Counted from the first letter of the stretch, positions 26,837-35,856 are shown. The stretch: 64,000 nucleotides of DNA from Aeromicrobium sp. Root472D3 (GCF_001426485.1 NZ_LMET01000001.1:544844-608843); one strand, 5' to 3'. The notes: a model not told the origin generated them from the sequence alone. A program made the numbers and translations.

Positions 26837-27258
26837 TGGGCATCACGCTGCCTCAGGCCATGGCCGTCATCCAGGCGGGTCTGCACCGGGCTGCCGAGCG
26901 CGACGTGCCGTCGTGCTTCGCGATCGTCGACGCCGGAGGCAATCTCCTGGCGTTCGCGGCCCACGAGGACGCCATGCTGGCGTGCCGCGAGCTGGCGATC
27001 AACAAGGCCTACACGTCCCTGTCGCTGCGGTGTCCGTCCGGCGCCCTCGATGGAGCCGTGCAGCCCGGTGGCCCGTTCTTCGGGCTCAACACCGCCCTCG
27101 GCGCGCGTCCGCTGGTCACGTTCGCCGGTGGTCGTCCGCTCGGCACGCCCGTCGTCGCGGCGATCGGTGTCTCCGGAGGAACGCTCGAGGACGACGACGA
27201 CATCAGTGCAGCCGTCGTGGACGCGTACGACGCGCTGCAGGCGGACGACGGCGCATGA
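26836..27258 (+). CDS. GlcG/HbpS-family protein (DUF336)
   Basis: 140 aa from the ATG that overlaps the SDR stop. The pattern (IVDAGGNLLAF near the start, then KAYTSLSL and GVSGG near the end) is the GlcG/HbpS/PduO-C fold. Relatives bind haem or cobalamin or are accessory proteins of catabolic operons; biochemical roles are poorly settled. Overlapped on both sides (SDR and pxpA), so clearly an operon member. Confidence 0.85.
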   Translation: MGITLPQAMAVIQAGLHRAAERDVPSCFAIVDAGGNLLAFAAHEDAMLACRELAINKAYTSLSLRCPSGALDGAVQPGGPFFGLNTALGARPLVTFAGGRPLGTPVVAAIGVSGGTLEDDDDISAAVVDAYDALQADDGA

Positions 27259-28028
27259 CCCCCCGCATCGACGTCAACAGCGATCTCGCCGAGGGGTTCG
27301 GTCGATGGTCCTTCGACACCGATGACGACCTGTTGACCATCGTGTCGAGCGCGAACGTCGCGTGCGGCTTCCATGCCGGCGACCCCTCCACGATCCGTCA
27401 CGCCCTCGAGCTCGCGGCGTCGAACGACGTGGCCGTCGGCGCCCACGTCGGCTACCCCGACCTGCAGGGGTTCGGACGACGTCGCATGGACATGGATCCT
27501 CGCGAGCTGACCGACGCCGTGATGTACCAGGTCAGTGCGTTGTCGGGCTTGGCGCGCGTGGCCGGGACGCGTGTCCGATACGTCAAGCCGCACGGCGCCC
27601 TCTACAACACCGTCGTGGACTCGTCGACCCAGGCGCGTGCCGTGGTGGAGGCGATCGTCGAGCTGGACCCCGGCCTGGCGGTCATGGGTCTGCCGGGCTC
27701 GGAGCTGTTGCGCTTCGCCGGGGACGCAGGCCTGGCCACGATCTCCGAGGCGTTCGCCGACCGGGCCTACCTGTCGGACGGGTCGTTGGTCCCGCGATCG
27801 GTGAAGGGTGCGGTGTTGCACGACGTGGACGCCGTCGTGGAACGTGTCGTGCGCATGGTGACCGACGGCGTGGTCGAGACCCTCGACGGCTCGGTCCTCG
27901 AGCTGAGCCCGGACTCCTACTGCATCCACGGCGACTCGCCCGGCGCGGTGACGATGGGTCGCAGGATGACCGCCGCCCTGCGCGACCGCGGATACGAGAT
28001 CTCCCATCTCTTTGCGGCGACGCCGTGA
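27255..28028 (+). CDS. pxpA: 5-oxoprolinase subunit A (LamB/YcsF)
   Basis: 257 aa. With PxpB and PxpC it hydrolyses 5-oxo-L-proline to L-glutamate using ATP. LamB/YcsF signatures: DVNSDLAEGFG at the N-terminus, ANVACGFHAGDP, GAHVGYPDL and YVKPHGALYN. ATGA overlap with the preceding gene and GTGA overlap with pxpB. PxpA is taken to act on the activated lactam formed by PxpBC. Confidence 0.93.
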   Translation: MTPRIDVNSDLAEGFGRWSFDTDDDLLTIVSSANVACGFHAGDPSTIRHALELAASNDVAVGAHVGYPDLQGFGRRRMDMDPRELTDAVMYQVSALSGLARVAGTRVRYVKPHGALYNTVVDSSTQARAVVEAIVELDPGLAVMGLPGSELLRFAGDAGLATISEAFADRAYLSDGSLVPRSVKGAVLHDVDAVVERVVRMVTDGVVETLDGSVLELSPDSYCIHGDSPGAVTMGRRMTAALRDRGYEISHLFAATP

Positions 28029-28636
28029 AGTTCTCGCCCTGCGGCACGCACCACCTCCTCGTCGAGAGCGACTCGCTCGACGAGGTGCTGAACTGCTTCG
28101 CGACGCTCGAGTCCGATCCGCCCGAGGGTGTCCTCGACCTCCTCCCGGCGGCTCGGACGGTGCTCGTCGAGTACGACCGTGACCGGACCACCTACGACGC
28201 CCTGAGCTCCGCCATCGCCGGCACACAGATCCGCCGACGGACCGACCGGGGCGCCCCGGCGACCGAGATCCCGGTCCGCTACGACGGCGAGGACGTCGCC
28301 TTCGTGCAGGACTTCTTGGGGTTCACCCGCGACCAGCTCGTGGAGTGGCACACGGGACAGACGTGGAGAGTCGCGTTCACCGGCTTCGCCCCAGGATTCG
28401 GGTACATGGTGGGCGATCTGGAGGACCGCCCCGTCCCACGTCTCGAGGAGCCGCGCGTGGACGTGCCGGCGGGCGCCGTGGCACTGGCCGGGGAGTTCAC
28501 CGGCATCTACCCGCGCAGCTCCCCGGGCGGGTGGCGCATCGTCGGTCACACCGACGCCGTTCTGTGGGACTTGCGCACGGAACCTCCAGCCCTCTTGGTG
28601 CCGGGCGGCCTGGTGCAGTTCGTCGAGGTGCCATGA
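28025..28636 (+). CDS. pxpB: 5-oxoprolinase subunit B (KipI family)
   Basis: 203 aa, GTG start within the pxpA stop. Allophanate hydrolase subunit 1/KipI fold with FTGFAPGFGYM, PAGAVALAG and SSPGGW. It forms the ATP-dependent 5-oxoproline-phosphorylating unit with PxpC. Overlaps pxpC by 4 bp. Confidence 0.93.
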   Translation: MKFSPCGTHHLLVESDSLDEVLNCFATLESDPPEGVLDLLPAARTVLVEYDRDRTTYDALSSAIAGTQIRRRTDRGAPATEIPVRYDGEDVAFVQDFLGFTRDQLVEWHTGQTWRVAFTGFAPGFGYMVGDLEDRPVPRLEEPRVDVPAGAVALAGEFTGIYPRSSPGGWRIVGHTDAVLWDLRTEPPALLVPGGLVQFVEVP

Positions 28637-29532
28637 CGAGCATGACCGTCGTGACCCCGGGCCCCTTTGCCACCGTCCAGGACCTGGGTCGCCGTGGGTA
28701 CTCGCGCTACGGGGTCGGCCGCTCCGGCGCCGTCGACCGCACGAGCTTCGCCCTCGCGAACCGATTGGTCGGCAACGCCCCGGAGGCGGCTGCGCTCGAG
28801 GTCACGATGGGCGGACTGTCCGTCCTCGCGCACCACCACCTGTACGTCGCGGTGACGGGAGCCGACGCCTGTGCCCGGGTCGACGGCGTCCTCGTGGGTC
28901 ACCACACCGCCTTCGTCGTCGAGGCCGGTCAGATCCTGACCTTGGACACGCCGACGGTCGGGGTCAGGACCTACGTCGCGGTCCGGGGCGGGATCGGCGT
29001 GGACGCCGTCCTCGGCTCGCGCTCCACCGACACCCTCGCCGGGCTCGGGCCCGAGGTGCTGCGGCCCGGCGCCGTGCTGCCCGCCGGCAACCTGAGCGGG
29101 CGGTTCCCGTCGACCGACTTCGCGCCGGTCGCGACCCCGACCGCCGGGCACCTGACGGTCGACTTCAGGTGGGGCCCGAGGGACTCGTGGTTCACGGCCG
29201 ACGCCCTAAGCACCCTGTGCGCGGGCGACTGGCGGGTCGACGCCGCGAGCAATCGCGTCGGCGTGAGGTTGCAGGGCCCACGCATGGCCCGTGCCCGCCA
29301 CGAGGAGCTGCCCAGCGAAGGCGTCGCGACCGGCTCCATCCAGGTGCCGCCAAGCGGTCCCATCGTCTTCCTGGACGACCACCCCGTCACGGGCGGCTAC
29401 CCGGTCGTCGGTGTCGTGGACAGGGCGTCCCTCGACCGCGTGGCCCAGGTGCGCCCCGGACAGGTCATCCGCTTCCGACCCGTCGACCGGACGTCACGTC
29501 GCCGGCAACACCCCGAAAGGACCCGCCCATGA
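28633..29532 (+). CDS. pxpC: 5-oxoprolinase subunit C (KipA/biotin-dependent carboxylase-like)
   Basis: 299 aa. Allophanate hydrolase subunit 2 fold: GPFATVQDLGRRGYSRYGVGRSGAVD at the start is split here as GPFATVQDLGRRG and YGVGRSGAVD; AVRGGI and PSGPIVFLDD follow. Completes the PxpABC set in canonical order. ATGA overlap with pxpB upstream and with glutamate dehydrogenase downstream. Confidence 0.93.
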   Translation: MTSMTVVTPGPFATVQDLGRRGYSRYGVGRSGAVDRTSFALANRLVGNAPEAAALEVTMGGLSVLAHHHLYVAVTGADACARVDGVLVGHHTAFVVEAGQILTLDTPTVGVRTYVAVRGGIGVDAVLGSRSTDTLAGLGPEVLRPGAVLPAGNLSGRFPSTDFAPVATPTAGHLTVDFRWGPRDSWFTADALSTLCAGDWRVDAASNRVGVRLQGPRMARARHEELPSEGVATGSIQVPPSGPIVFLDDHPVTGGYPVVGVVDRASLDRVAQVRPGQVIRFRPVDRTSRRRQHPERTRP

Positions 29533-30791
29533 CCGTCCTCGGCGCCACGAAGGATCCCTTGGCCGACGCACGGACGCAGCTGTCCCGTGCGGTCGACGTA
29601 CTCGGATACTCACCGGGCATGTTCGACATGCTCGCGACCCCGCGCCGCGAGCTGACGGTCAGCGTGCCGCTGCGGCGGGACGACGGCTCGGTCGAGCTGC
29701 TCGTGGGCCACCGGGTGCAGCACAACTTGTCGAGGGGCCCGTCGAAGGGCGGCCTGCGGTACAGCCCCGACGTCACGCTCGACGAGGTCCGGGCGCTCGC
29801 GATGTGGATGACGTGGAAGTGCGCGCTCGTGGACGTGCCGTACGGAGGGGCCAAGGGGGGCGTGCGCTTCGATCCGCGCCTGTACTCGCGCGGGGAGCTC
29901 CAGCGCATCACCCGGCGCTACACCTCCGAGATCATGCCGATCATCGGTCCGTCCCAGGACATCCCCGCGCCCGACATCGGGACCGACGAGCAGACGATGG
30001 CGTGGATGATGGACACCTATTCCGTCAACAGCGGACACACCGTCCTGGGAGTCGTCACCGGCAAGCCCGTCGCTCTGGGGGGTTCCCTCGGTCGGGCCAG
30101 CGCGACCTCTCGCGGCGTGGTCCACGTCGCCCTGGCGGCGATGCGCCACCGAGGCCTGCAACCGGTCGGCGCGACGGCCGCGGTCCAGGGGTTCGGCAAG
30201 GTCGGTCGCGGAGCGGCACGCTTCCTCGCCGAGGCCGGCGTCCGGGTGGTCGGGGTCAGTGACCAGTACGGCGCGGTGCACGCGCCGGAGGGTCTCGACG
30301 TCCCCGCCCTCGAGGCCCACGTCGACGCGACCGGCAGCGTCGTCGACTTCGGTGCCTCCGAGGCCCTTCCAGAGGGTGGCGACCTGCTGTTCCTCGACGT
30401 GGACCTCCTGGTCCCCGCGGCGGTCGAAGGCGTGATCGACGAGACCAACGCGCACCGCGTCGGGGCTCGCGTCATCGTCGAGGGCGCCAACGGTCCCACG
30501 TCGCCGGCGGCCGACGACATCCTCGGGGCCAACGGGCAGCTGGTCGTCCCCGACATCCTGGCCAACGCGGGCGGTGTCATCGTGTCGTACTTCGAGTGGG
30601 TGCAGGCCAACCAGGCGTACTGGTGGTCCGAGAAGGAGGTCGAGCAGCGCCTCGAGGAGCGCATGGTGCGGGCGTGGGAACGAGTCCGAGACCACGCCGC
30701 GAGGCACGACATCCCTCTGCGTCTGGCCGCCACGTCGATGGCCGTCGAGACCGTGACCACGGCCCACCTGGCCCGCGGCCTCTACCCGTGA
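29529..30791 (+). CDS. gdh: Glutamate dehydrogenase (Glu/Leu/Phe/Val family)
   Basis: 420 aa, typical of hexameric NAD-type catabolic GDH. Substrate-domain motifs are GPSKGGLRY, WMTWKCALVDVPYGGAKGG (active-site Lys) and PAPDIGT; the Rossmann domain has GFGKVG; the C-terminal part has PDILANAGGVIVSY. Directly coupled to pxpC by a 4-bp overlap, so it most likely turns the glutamate released by 5-oxoprolinase into 2-oxoglutarate and ammonia. It is longer than, and distinct from, the dehydrogenase in the island. Confidence 0.92.
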   Translation: MTVLGATKDPLADARTQLSRAVDVLGYSPGMFDMLATPRRELTVSVPLRRDDGSVELLVGHRVQHNLSRGPSKGGLRYSPDVTLDEVRALAMWMTWKCALVDVPYGGAKGGVRFDPRLYSRGELQRITRRYTSEIMPIIGPSQDIPAPDIGTDEQTMAWMMDTYSVNSGHTVLGVVTGKPVALGGSLGRASATSRGVVHVALAAMRHRGLQPVGATAAVQGFGKVGRGAARFLAEAGVRVVGVSDQYGAVHAPEGLDVPALEAHVDATGSVVDFGASEALPEGGDLLFLDVDLLVPAAVEGVIDETNAHRVGARVIVEGANGPTSPAADDILGANGQLVVPDILANAGGVIVSYFEWVQANQAYWWSEKEVEQRLEERMVRAWERVRDHAARHDIPLRLAATSMAVETVTTAHLARGLYP

Positions 30792-30798
30792 GACCGCG

Positions 30799-31608
30799 TC
30801 AGCGGACGGCCGAGACCTCGCTCTGCGGGCGACCCTGCAGCAGGGCCCAGTCGGCCGAGACCTCGGCGGCCGTGCGGACGAGCGCGGGCAGGTAGACCTG
30901 CGTCAGGGTCTCGACGCTGGTCTCGGCCGCGTTGACCGTCACGTTCATGGCCGAGACGGTGCGACCGGACGCGTCGCGCACTGGCACCGCCACGGACCTC
31001 ACGCCCGGGGCCAGCTCCTCGTCGGCGAGGGCCCACCCCTGCTCGCGGATCGTCGCGAGCTGCCCGCGCACGCGGTCGACGTCGACGGACGGCACGGCCA
31101 CGCCGGGGGCGCGGCTGGGGATGCGCAGGGTCGTGTCGAGCGCGTCGGCGTCGAGGGCCGCCAGCAGCACCTTGCCCTGCGACGTCACGACGGCCGGAAA
31201 GCGCGTGCCGATCTCGACCCGGATCGCGATGATCTTCGGCACGGCGACCCGCGCGACGTAGACGATGTCGGACCCGTCGAGCTGCGTCATCGAGGTCGAC
31301 TCGCCGGTCGTGCGGACGAGGTCCTCCATGTGGGGGCGCGCGACGTCCCACAGCCCGGTCGAGCCGACGTACGCCATGCCGAGGCGCAGCACCTTCGGCG
31401 TCAGGTCGTACGAGCCACCGGTCACGCGGACGAACCCGAGCTCGGCCAGCGTCAGGAGCAGGCGACGGGCGGTGGGGCGGGCCAGGTCGCTCGCGGTCGC
31501 GATCTCGCTGAGGCTCATGGCCCGTGCGGCCGATCCGAGGCACTCGATGACGTCGAGCCCTCGAGCGAGTGCCTCGACGAAGTCAGCGCCCTCGCCCCGC
31601 TTGGCCAC
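30799..31608 (-). CDS. IclR-family transcriptional regulator
   Basis: 269 aa. Winged helix at about 12-70 (MSLSEIATASDLARPTARRLLLTL), then the IclR effector domain with a run to GVRSVAVPVRD and SAMNVTV. The pattern is close to PcaR/PobR-type regulators of catabolic genes. It faces the operon tail to tail, with 7 bp between stops, and may be a second regulator of it. Confidence 0.9.
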   Translation of the reverse strand: MAKRGEGADFVEALARGLDVIECLGSAARAMSLSEIATASDLARPTARRLLLTLAELGFVRVTGGSYDLTPKVLRLGMAYVGSTGLWDVARPHMEDLVRTTGESTSMTQLDGSDIVYVARVAVPKIIAIRVEIGTRFPAVVTSQGKVLLAALDADALDTTLRIPSRAPGVAVPSVDVDRVRGQLATIREQGWALADEELAPGVRSVAVPVRDASGRTVSAMNVTVNAAETSVETLTQVYLPALVRTAAEVSADWALLQGRPQSEVSAVR

Positions 31609-31690
31609 AGGTCATGCCTTCCGTCCCGGATGTGAGCGTCATTCTCGCACGGCACCGCGCCCTCGACGCCCCCGTGCGATGATCCCGGGC

Positions 31691-32311
31691 ATGACGAGCC
31701 AGCCGGGGTACGACGCGCTCGCAGGCGCCTACGACGACGCCTTCCCGCAGGGGTACGCATCGGTCCTCGAGCGCCACGCCGTCGCGGCCTTCGTCGCGGA
31801 GGCCGCGGCGGGCCCGGACGGCACGATCGTCGACGTCGGGTGCGGCACGGGCCACGTCACGAGCGACCTCGTCGCCGCCGGGCTCGACGTCGTGGGTGTC
31901 GACCCGTCGGCCGGCATGCTCGCGATCGCCCGGCACAGCCACCCGCACGTGCGGTTCGTCGAGGGCGACGCGACCCTCGCCACGCTGGCCGACGACGGCC
32001 CGCTCGCCGGGGTGCTGGCGCGGTTCAGCCTGATCCACGTGCACCCCGACGACGTCCGGGCGGTCGTCGACGCGTGGGTGCGGCGGTTGCGGCCCGGCTC
32101 GCGGGTCGTGGTCGCCTTCCAGTGCGCCGACGACGCATCAGGACCGGTCGCCGAGTTCGACCACCGCGTCGCGCGGGCGTGGCGCTGGCACCCGGACGCG
32201 ATGGTCGACCTGCTCACGGCGGCGGGCCTGACCGAGCGGTGGCGCCTCGTGGCGCAGCCCGACGGAGAGCGCCGGTTCGCCGAGTGCCACGTGTCGCTCG
32301 AGCTGGCGTGA
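31691..32311 (+). CDS. Class I SAM-dependent methyltransferase
   Basis: 206 aa from the ATG at 31691 (an ATG four codons upstream is equally possible). SAM-binding motif DVGCGTGH, then VGVDPSAGML and the motif near HVHPDDVRAVV. Methyltransf_25/11 type; substrate unknown. Convergent with the lipase gene 3 bp downstream. Confidence 0.85.
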   Translation: MTSQPGYDALAGAYDDAFPQGYASVLERHAVAAFVAEAAAGPDGTIVDVGCGTGHVTSDLVAAGLDVVGVDPSAGMLAIARHSHPHVRFVEGDATLATLADDGPLAGVLARFSLIHVHPDDVRAVVDAWVRRLRPGSRVVVAFQCADDASGPVAEFDHRVARAWRWHPDAMVDLLTAAGLTERWRLVAQPDGERRFAECHVSLELA

Positions 32312-32314
32312 CCC

Positions 32315-33187
32315 CTACTGCCCGAGGTGGCGGTCGATCCACCCGATGACGTCGGCGGTGACCTCGTCGCGGTTGGTCTCGTTGAGGATCTCGTGGCGCC
32401 CCTGCGGGTAGAGGACGACCTCGACGTCGCTGACGCCGGCGTCGCGGTAGCGGGTCGCGAGCAGCTCGATCAGCTCGCCACCGCCGGCCAACGGGTCGTC
32501 GGTGCCGGACGCCAGCAGGATCGGCAGGTCATGCCGGATGCCCGCGAGCGCCGCCGGATCGGCGAGCCGCTCGGTGCCGCCGAACAGCGACGGGAGCGTC
32601 TCGGCCGGCAGGTCGAACCCGCACAGCGGATCAGCGACGTACGCGTCGACCTCGGCCTCGTCGCGCGACAGCCACTCGTAGCCCGTGCGGTCGTCGAACG
32701 GCGCGTTGAACGCGCTGAGGTCGCCGACGGGTCCGTCACCCATGCCCGCGGCGAGGACGTCGAGCGCCGTCGAGCCCGACAGGACGACCGCGTCGTACAA
32801 ATCGGAGCGCTCGAGCAGCACGTGCTGCGTCGCGAACGACCCCATCGAGTGGCCGAACAGGACGAGCGGCAGGTCGGGGTGCTGATCGCGCAGCTGCTCG
32901 CCGAGCTGGACGACGTCGGCCTGCAGGCCCGCGAAGCCCGGCGTGCCGAAGTCGCCCGGTGCGGCGTGGATCGAGCGGCCGTGCCCGCGGTGGTCGGCCG
33001 CGTGCACGTGGTAGCCAGCTGCGTTGAGCGCGACGGCGAACCGGTCGTACCGGGCGGAGTGCTCGGCCAGGCCGTGGGCGACCTGCACGACACCACGGGC
33101 GTCCGTGCCCTCGGGCAGCGGCCACGCGTACGTCGCGATGTCGATGCCGTCCTGGCGTGAGCTGAAGGATCCGTCGAGGTGCGTCAT
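32315..33187 (-). CDS. Alpha/beta hydrolase, monoacylglycerol lipase-like
   Basis: 290 aa from the ATG at 33187. Hydrolase_4 (MGLL) family: HGLAEHSARYD, HRGHGRS, nucleophile elbow GHSMGS, catalytic Asp in SGTDDPLAGG and His in GRHEIL. Cytoplasmic. Expected to cleave monoacylglycerols or related esters. Confidence 0.88.
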   Translation of the reverse strand: MTHLDGSFSSRQDGIDIATYAWPLPEGTDARGVVQVAHGLAEHSARYDRFAVALNAAGYHVHAADHRGHGRSIHAAPGDFGTPGFAGLQADVVQLGEQLRDQHPDLPLVLFGHSMGSFATQHVLLERSDLYDAVVLSGSTALDVLAAGMGDGPVGDLSAFNAPFDDRTGYEWLSRDEAEVDAYVADPLCGFDLPAETLPSLFGGTERLADPAALAGIRHDLPILLASGTDDPLAGGGELIELLATRYRDAGVSDVEVVLYPQGRHEILNETNRDEVTADVIGWIDRHLGQ

Positions 33188-33227
33188 GCGTCCAGCGTGC
33201 CAGACCCGACGGACCACCCGTCGTCCG

Positions 33228-33659
33228 TCAGAGGCGGTTCAGCACCGTGACCATGTCGTCCTCGGTGTCGCTGCCGATCTTCTCGAAGACCAGCTTGACG
33301 ATGGGGGTCGCGAGCTTGGCGGCGCCGCTCATCTCGATGACGGCCTCGTACGTGATCTCGCTGCCCGAGCCCGACGGCACGACGGTGATCGTGTCGGTCG
33401 TGGTGGCGCTGTCGTTCTTGCCGGCGAAGACGACCTTGGAGTCGGTGAGCTCCTCGAGGGTGTACTCCAGCTCGGTCGAGACGCCCGCGATCTTGGACGT
33501 GTTGTGCCAGCGGCTGCCGACGGCGACCGGTCCGGCGTCGATGCGGTCGCACTTCTCGGTGCCCGGGTCCCACTCCTCGGCGTGCGAGAAGTCCTTGAGG
33601 TAGTCCAGGACGGTGGCGGGGGAGGGCTCGACGGTGAAGGTGCGGCTGATGGTTGTCAT
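33228..33659 (-). CDS. SRPBCC-family lipid/polyketide-binding-like protein
   Basis: 143 aa. START/Bet v1-like fold: N-terminal beta strand (TISRTFTVEPSPATV), central WDPGTEK and a C-terminal helix (LVFEKIGSDTEDDM). Such proteins bind hydrophobic ligands or act as cyclases/dehydratases. No catalytic residue can be assigned. Confidence 0.8.
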   Translation of the reverse strand: MTTISRTFTVEPSPATVLDYLKDFSHAEEWDPGTEKCDRIDAGPVAVGSRWHNTSKIAGVSTELEYTLEELTDSKVVFAGKNDSATTTDTITVVPSGSGSEITYEAVIEMSGAAKLATPIVKLVFEKIGSDTEDDMVTVLNRL

Positions 33660-33717
33660 GACGATGGCGTACCCGAGGACGATCGGATCAATCCGCCGCA
33701 GCCGCTATCGTCGGCGC

Positions 33718-34467
33718 ATGTCACTCGTGCTCCTCGAAACCGACGGTCCCGTCCGCCTGCTGACGCTGAACGCCCCGGAGCGTCGCAACGCCCTCGACTG
33801 GCCGCTGCTCGACGAGCTGGCCGAGGCCGTCCGCGCCGTCGCGGCGGATCGCGACGCCCGCGCTCTCGTCGTCACGGGAGCCGGCAAGGGCTTCTGCGCC
33901 GGGGCGAACCTGGCCAACCTGTTCGGCGACCTCGACCGTCCGACCGACCAGATGCGCGACCACCTCATGAAGGTCTACGCCTCGTTCCTCGGGCTGCGCG
34001 ACCTGACGATCCCGACCGTCGCCGCGGTCAACGGCGCGGCGATCGGCGCCGGCCTGAACGTCGCGCTCGCGTGCGACGTCGTGGTCGCCGGCCCCCACGC
34101 GGGCTTCGGCCCGACGTTCGCCGAGATCGGCCTGCACCCCGGCGGCGGGTGCAGCTGGATGCTGACCGAACGCATCGGCCGCGGGCGGGCGACCGCCGCC
34201 CTGCTCGAGGGGGCGGTCATCGGCCCCGACGAGGCGCTGCGCATCGGCCTGGCCGACCGGTCGACCGACGACGCCCTGGCGTACGCCCTCGGGCTCGCCC
34301 ACCTCTACGCGGAGCGCGAGCCCGTGCTCATGGCGGACATCAAGCAGTCGGTGCGGATCGCGTCGACGTCCGACCTGCCCACCTCGCTCGACTACGAGTC
34401 GCGGCGGCAGGCCGAGTCGATGCAGAACGAGCGCTTCCGCACGTTCATGCGGCGATTCGCCGACTAG
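33718..34467 (+). CDS. Enoyl-CoA hydratase/isomerase (crotonase family)
   Basis: 249 aa from the ATG at 33718; a hexamer TATCGT ends 6 nt before it, suggesting a leaderless message. Oxyanion-hole loops are GKGFCAGANL and NGAAIGAGLNVA. The position of the first catalytic Glu of true hydratases is occupied by the GFGPTFAEIGLHPGG segment, which keeps the second acid. Fatty acid or branched-chain catabolism is likely. Convergent with the DinB-like gene, overlapping by 4 bp. Confidence 0.85.
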   Translation: MSLVLLETDGPVRLLTLNAPERRNALDWPLLDELAEAVRAVAADRDARALVVTGAGKGFCAGANLANLFGDLDRPTDQMRDHLMKVYASFLGLRDLTIPTVAAVNGAAIGAGLNVALACDVVVAGPHAGFGPTFAEIGLHPGGGCSWMLTERIGRGRATAALLEGAVIGPDEALRIGLADRSTDDALAYALGLAHLYAEREPVLMADIKQSVRIASTSDLPTSLDYESRRQAESMQNERFRTFMRRFAD

Positions 34468-34976
34468 GACAGGCCTGCGGCGTACTCGGCCTGGCCGAGG
34501 TGCTTCAGGTCGTCGCCGATCACGCTCACGAGTCGCGCGGCCAACGTCACCGGCGGGTCCCATCCCTCGTCGACGACGCGGTCGAGGTCGCCCTCGTCCA
34601 GTCCGGAGACGTAGCGCTGCGTGGCAGCCGTGACCTCGCGGGCGTAGCCCGTCAGCAGCTCTGCGGTGGGCCGGACCGCGTCGACCTCGTCGGGCGTCTG
34701 GCCGTAGCCCGTCGCACCGGCCTCGAACGGCAGGCCGAACCGGTCGACCCAACCACTCGCGAACCACACCTGCTCGGTGCCTGCGGCGTCGGCGACGTGG
34801 TCGTCCTGCACGCGCAGCAGGTGCCACACGAGCCACCCGACGGTGTTGGCGCCGGGCGCGACCCGGCGCACGAGATCGGCGTCGGACATCGGCTCGACCA
34901 GCGCGACGACGTCGTCGCCGATGCGGCCGAAGGTGTCGCCCAGGACGTCGGCGACCGAGCTCACGACCCGGGCCAC
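34464..34976 (-). CDS. DinB/DUF664-family protein
   Basis: 170 aa four-helix-bundle protein. The putative metal-binding His residues appear in VWHLLRVQDDH and DLKHLGQ, as in DinB_2/DUF664 proteins, some of which are mycothiol- or bacillithiol-dependent S-transferases. Overlaps the start region of DUF4235 by 16 bp on the same strand. Exact reaction unknown. Confidence 0.78.
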   Translation of the reverse strand: MARVVSSVADVLGDTFGRIGDDVVALVEPMSDADLVRRVAPGANTVGWLVWHLLRVQDDHVADAAGTEQVWFASGWVDRFGLPFEAGATGYGQTPDEVDAVRPTAELLTGYAREVTAATQRYVSGLDEGDLDRVVDEGWDPPVTLAARLVSVIGDDLKHLGQAEYAAGLS

Positions 34977-35278
34977 TCGCCGGTGGCGCGCTCGAACGTG
35001 CGCGCTCCCTGGCGCTGGATGACGGTCTTGACCGCCGAGTAGATGGCTCCCTGGATCACCGCGGCGAGCAGGATCTCCTTGAAGTCGTACTCGGACTCCA
35101 GCGGGCCGGGCGGGTCGACGCCGTCGCCGGCGCTGACCTGCTTCCAGACCTGCTTGAAGATCGCGCTCGCGATCAGGCCGCCCGCAATCGAGCTGACGAT
35201 GCCGACCGGGCGGTAGAGGATCTTGGCCGACGTGCTGGGGGCTGCGCCGGGTGCTGTCTTGGCGTTCTTGGCTGCCAT
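34961..35278 (-). CDS. DUF4235 small membrane protein
   Basis: 105 aa. Ala/Lys/Thr-rich N-terminus, then two hydrophobic segments (about 20-45 and 68-85), with the motif ILYRPVGIVSSIAGG typical of this actinobacterial family. The ATG at 35278 is chosen; the frame is open further upstream inside the PfpI gene. Function unknown. Lies 5 bp after PfpI and overlaps the DinB-like gene, so the three probably form an operon. Confidence 0.83.
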   Translation of the reverse strand: MAAKNAKTAPGAAPSTSAKILYRPVGIVSSIAGGLIASAIFKQVWKQVSAGDGVDPPGPLESEYDFKEILLAAVIQGAIYSAVKTVIQRQGARTFERATGEWPGS

Positions 35279-35283
35279 GCGGA

Positions 35284-35856
35284 TCAGGCCTTCGCGAAGA
35301 CGTCGGTGAGGGTGGCGTTGAACGCGTCGAGGTCGTCGGGGTTGCGCGACGTCACGAGGTCCCACCCGTTGGCGGGGCAGTGGAACACCGTCTCGTCGAC
35401 CCACGAGCCACCGGCGTTGGTGATGTCGGTCGACAGGGACGGGAACGACGTGAGCGTCTTGCCCGGCAGCACGCCGGCCTCGACGAGGGCCCACGGGCCG
35501 TGACAGATCGCCGCGACGGGCTTGCCGGCGTCGATGAACGCCTTGACCATCGCGACCGAGGCCTCGTCGCCGCGGACGTTGTCAGCGTTGACCGTGCCGC
35601 CCGGGATGACGAGAGCGTCGAAGTCGGCGACCGAGGCCGCGTCGACCGTCAGGTCGGGGTCGAAGGTGTCGTCCTTGTCGACGTCGCCGACCATCGACTG
35701 CACCGGCGACTTCTCGGGCGCGATGAGCGTGGGCGTGCCACCCGCGTCGATCACGGCCTGCCACGGTGACGTCAGCTCGGCCTTCTCGACGCCGACCTGC
35801 GACGTGAGGAAGGCGATCGTGCGGCCGGACAGCTTCTGGTTCGAATCGGTGCTCAT
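35284..35856 (-). CDS. DJ-1/PfpI-family protein
   Basis: 190 aa with an AGGAGG ribosome-binding site. Type 1 glutamine amidotransferase-like fold with the nucleophilic Cys in AICHGPWALVEA and the conserved Glu region near GVEKAELTSP. Related to stress-response proteases/deglycases such as YhbO. No signal peptide. Confidence 0.9.
   Translation of the reverse strand: MSTDSNQKLSGRTIAFLTSQVGVEKAELTSPWQAVIDAGGTPTLIAPEKSPVQSMVGDVDKDDTFDPDLTVDAASVADFDALVIPGGTVNADNVRGDEASVAMVKAFIDAGKPVAAICHGPWALVEAGVLPGKTLTSFPSLSTDITNAGGSWVDETVFHCPANGWDLVTSRNPDDLDAFNATLTDVFAKA

Noticed and set aside
29529-30791. Second island boundary at the end of the 5-oxoproline operon
   Set aside because: No repeat, tRNA or recombinase is present near 30791-31700, so there is no support for a separate element.
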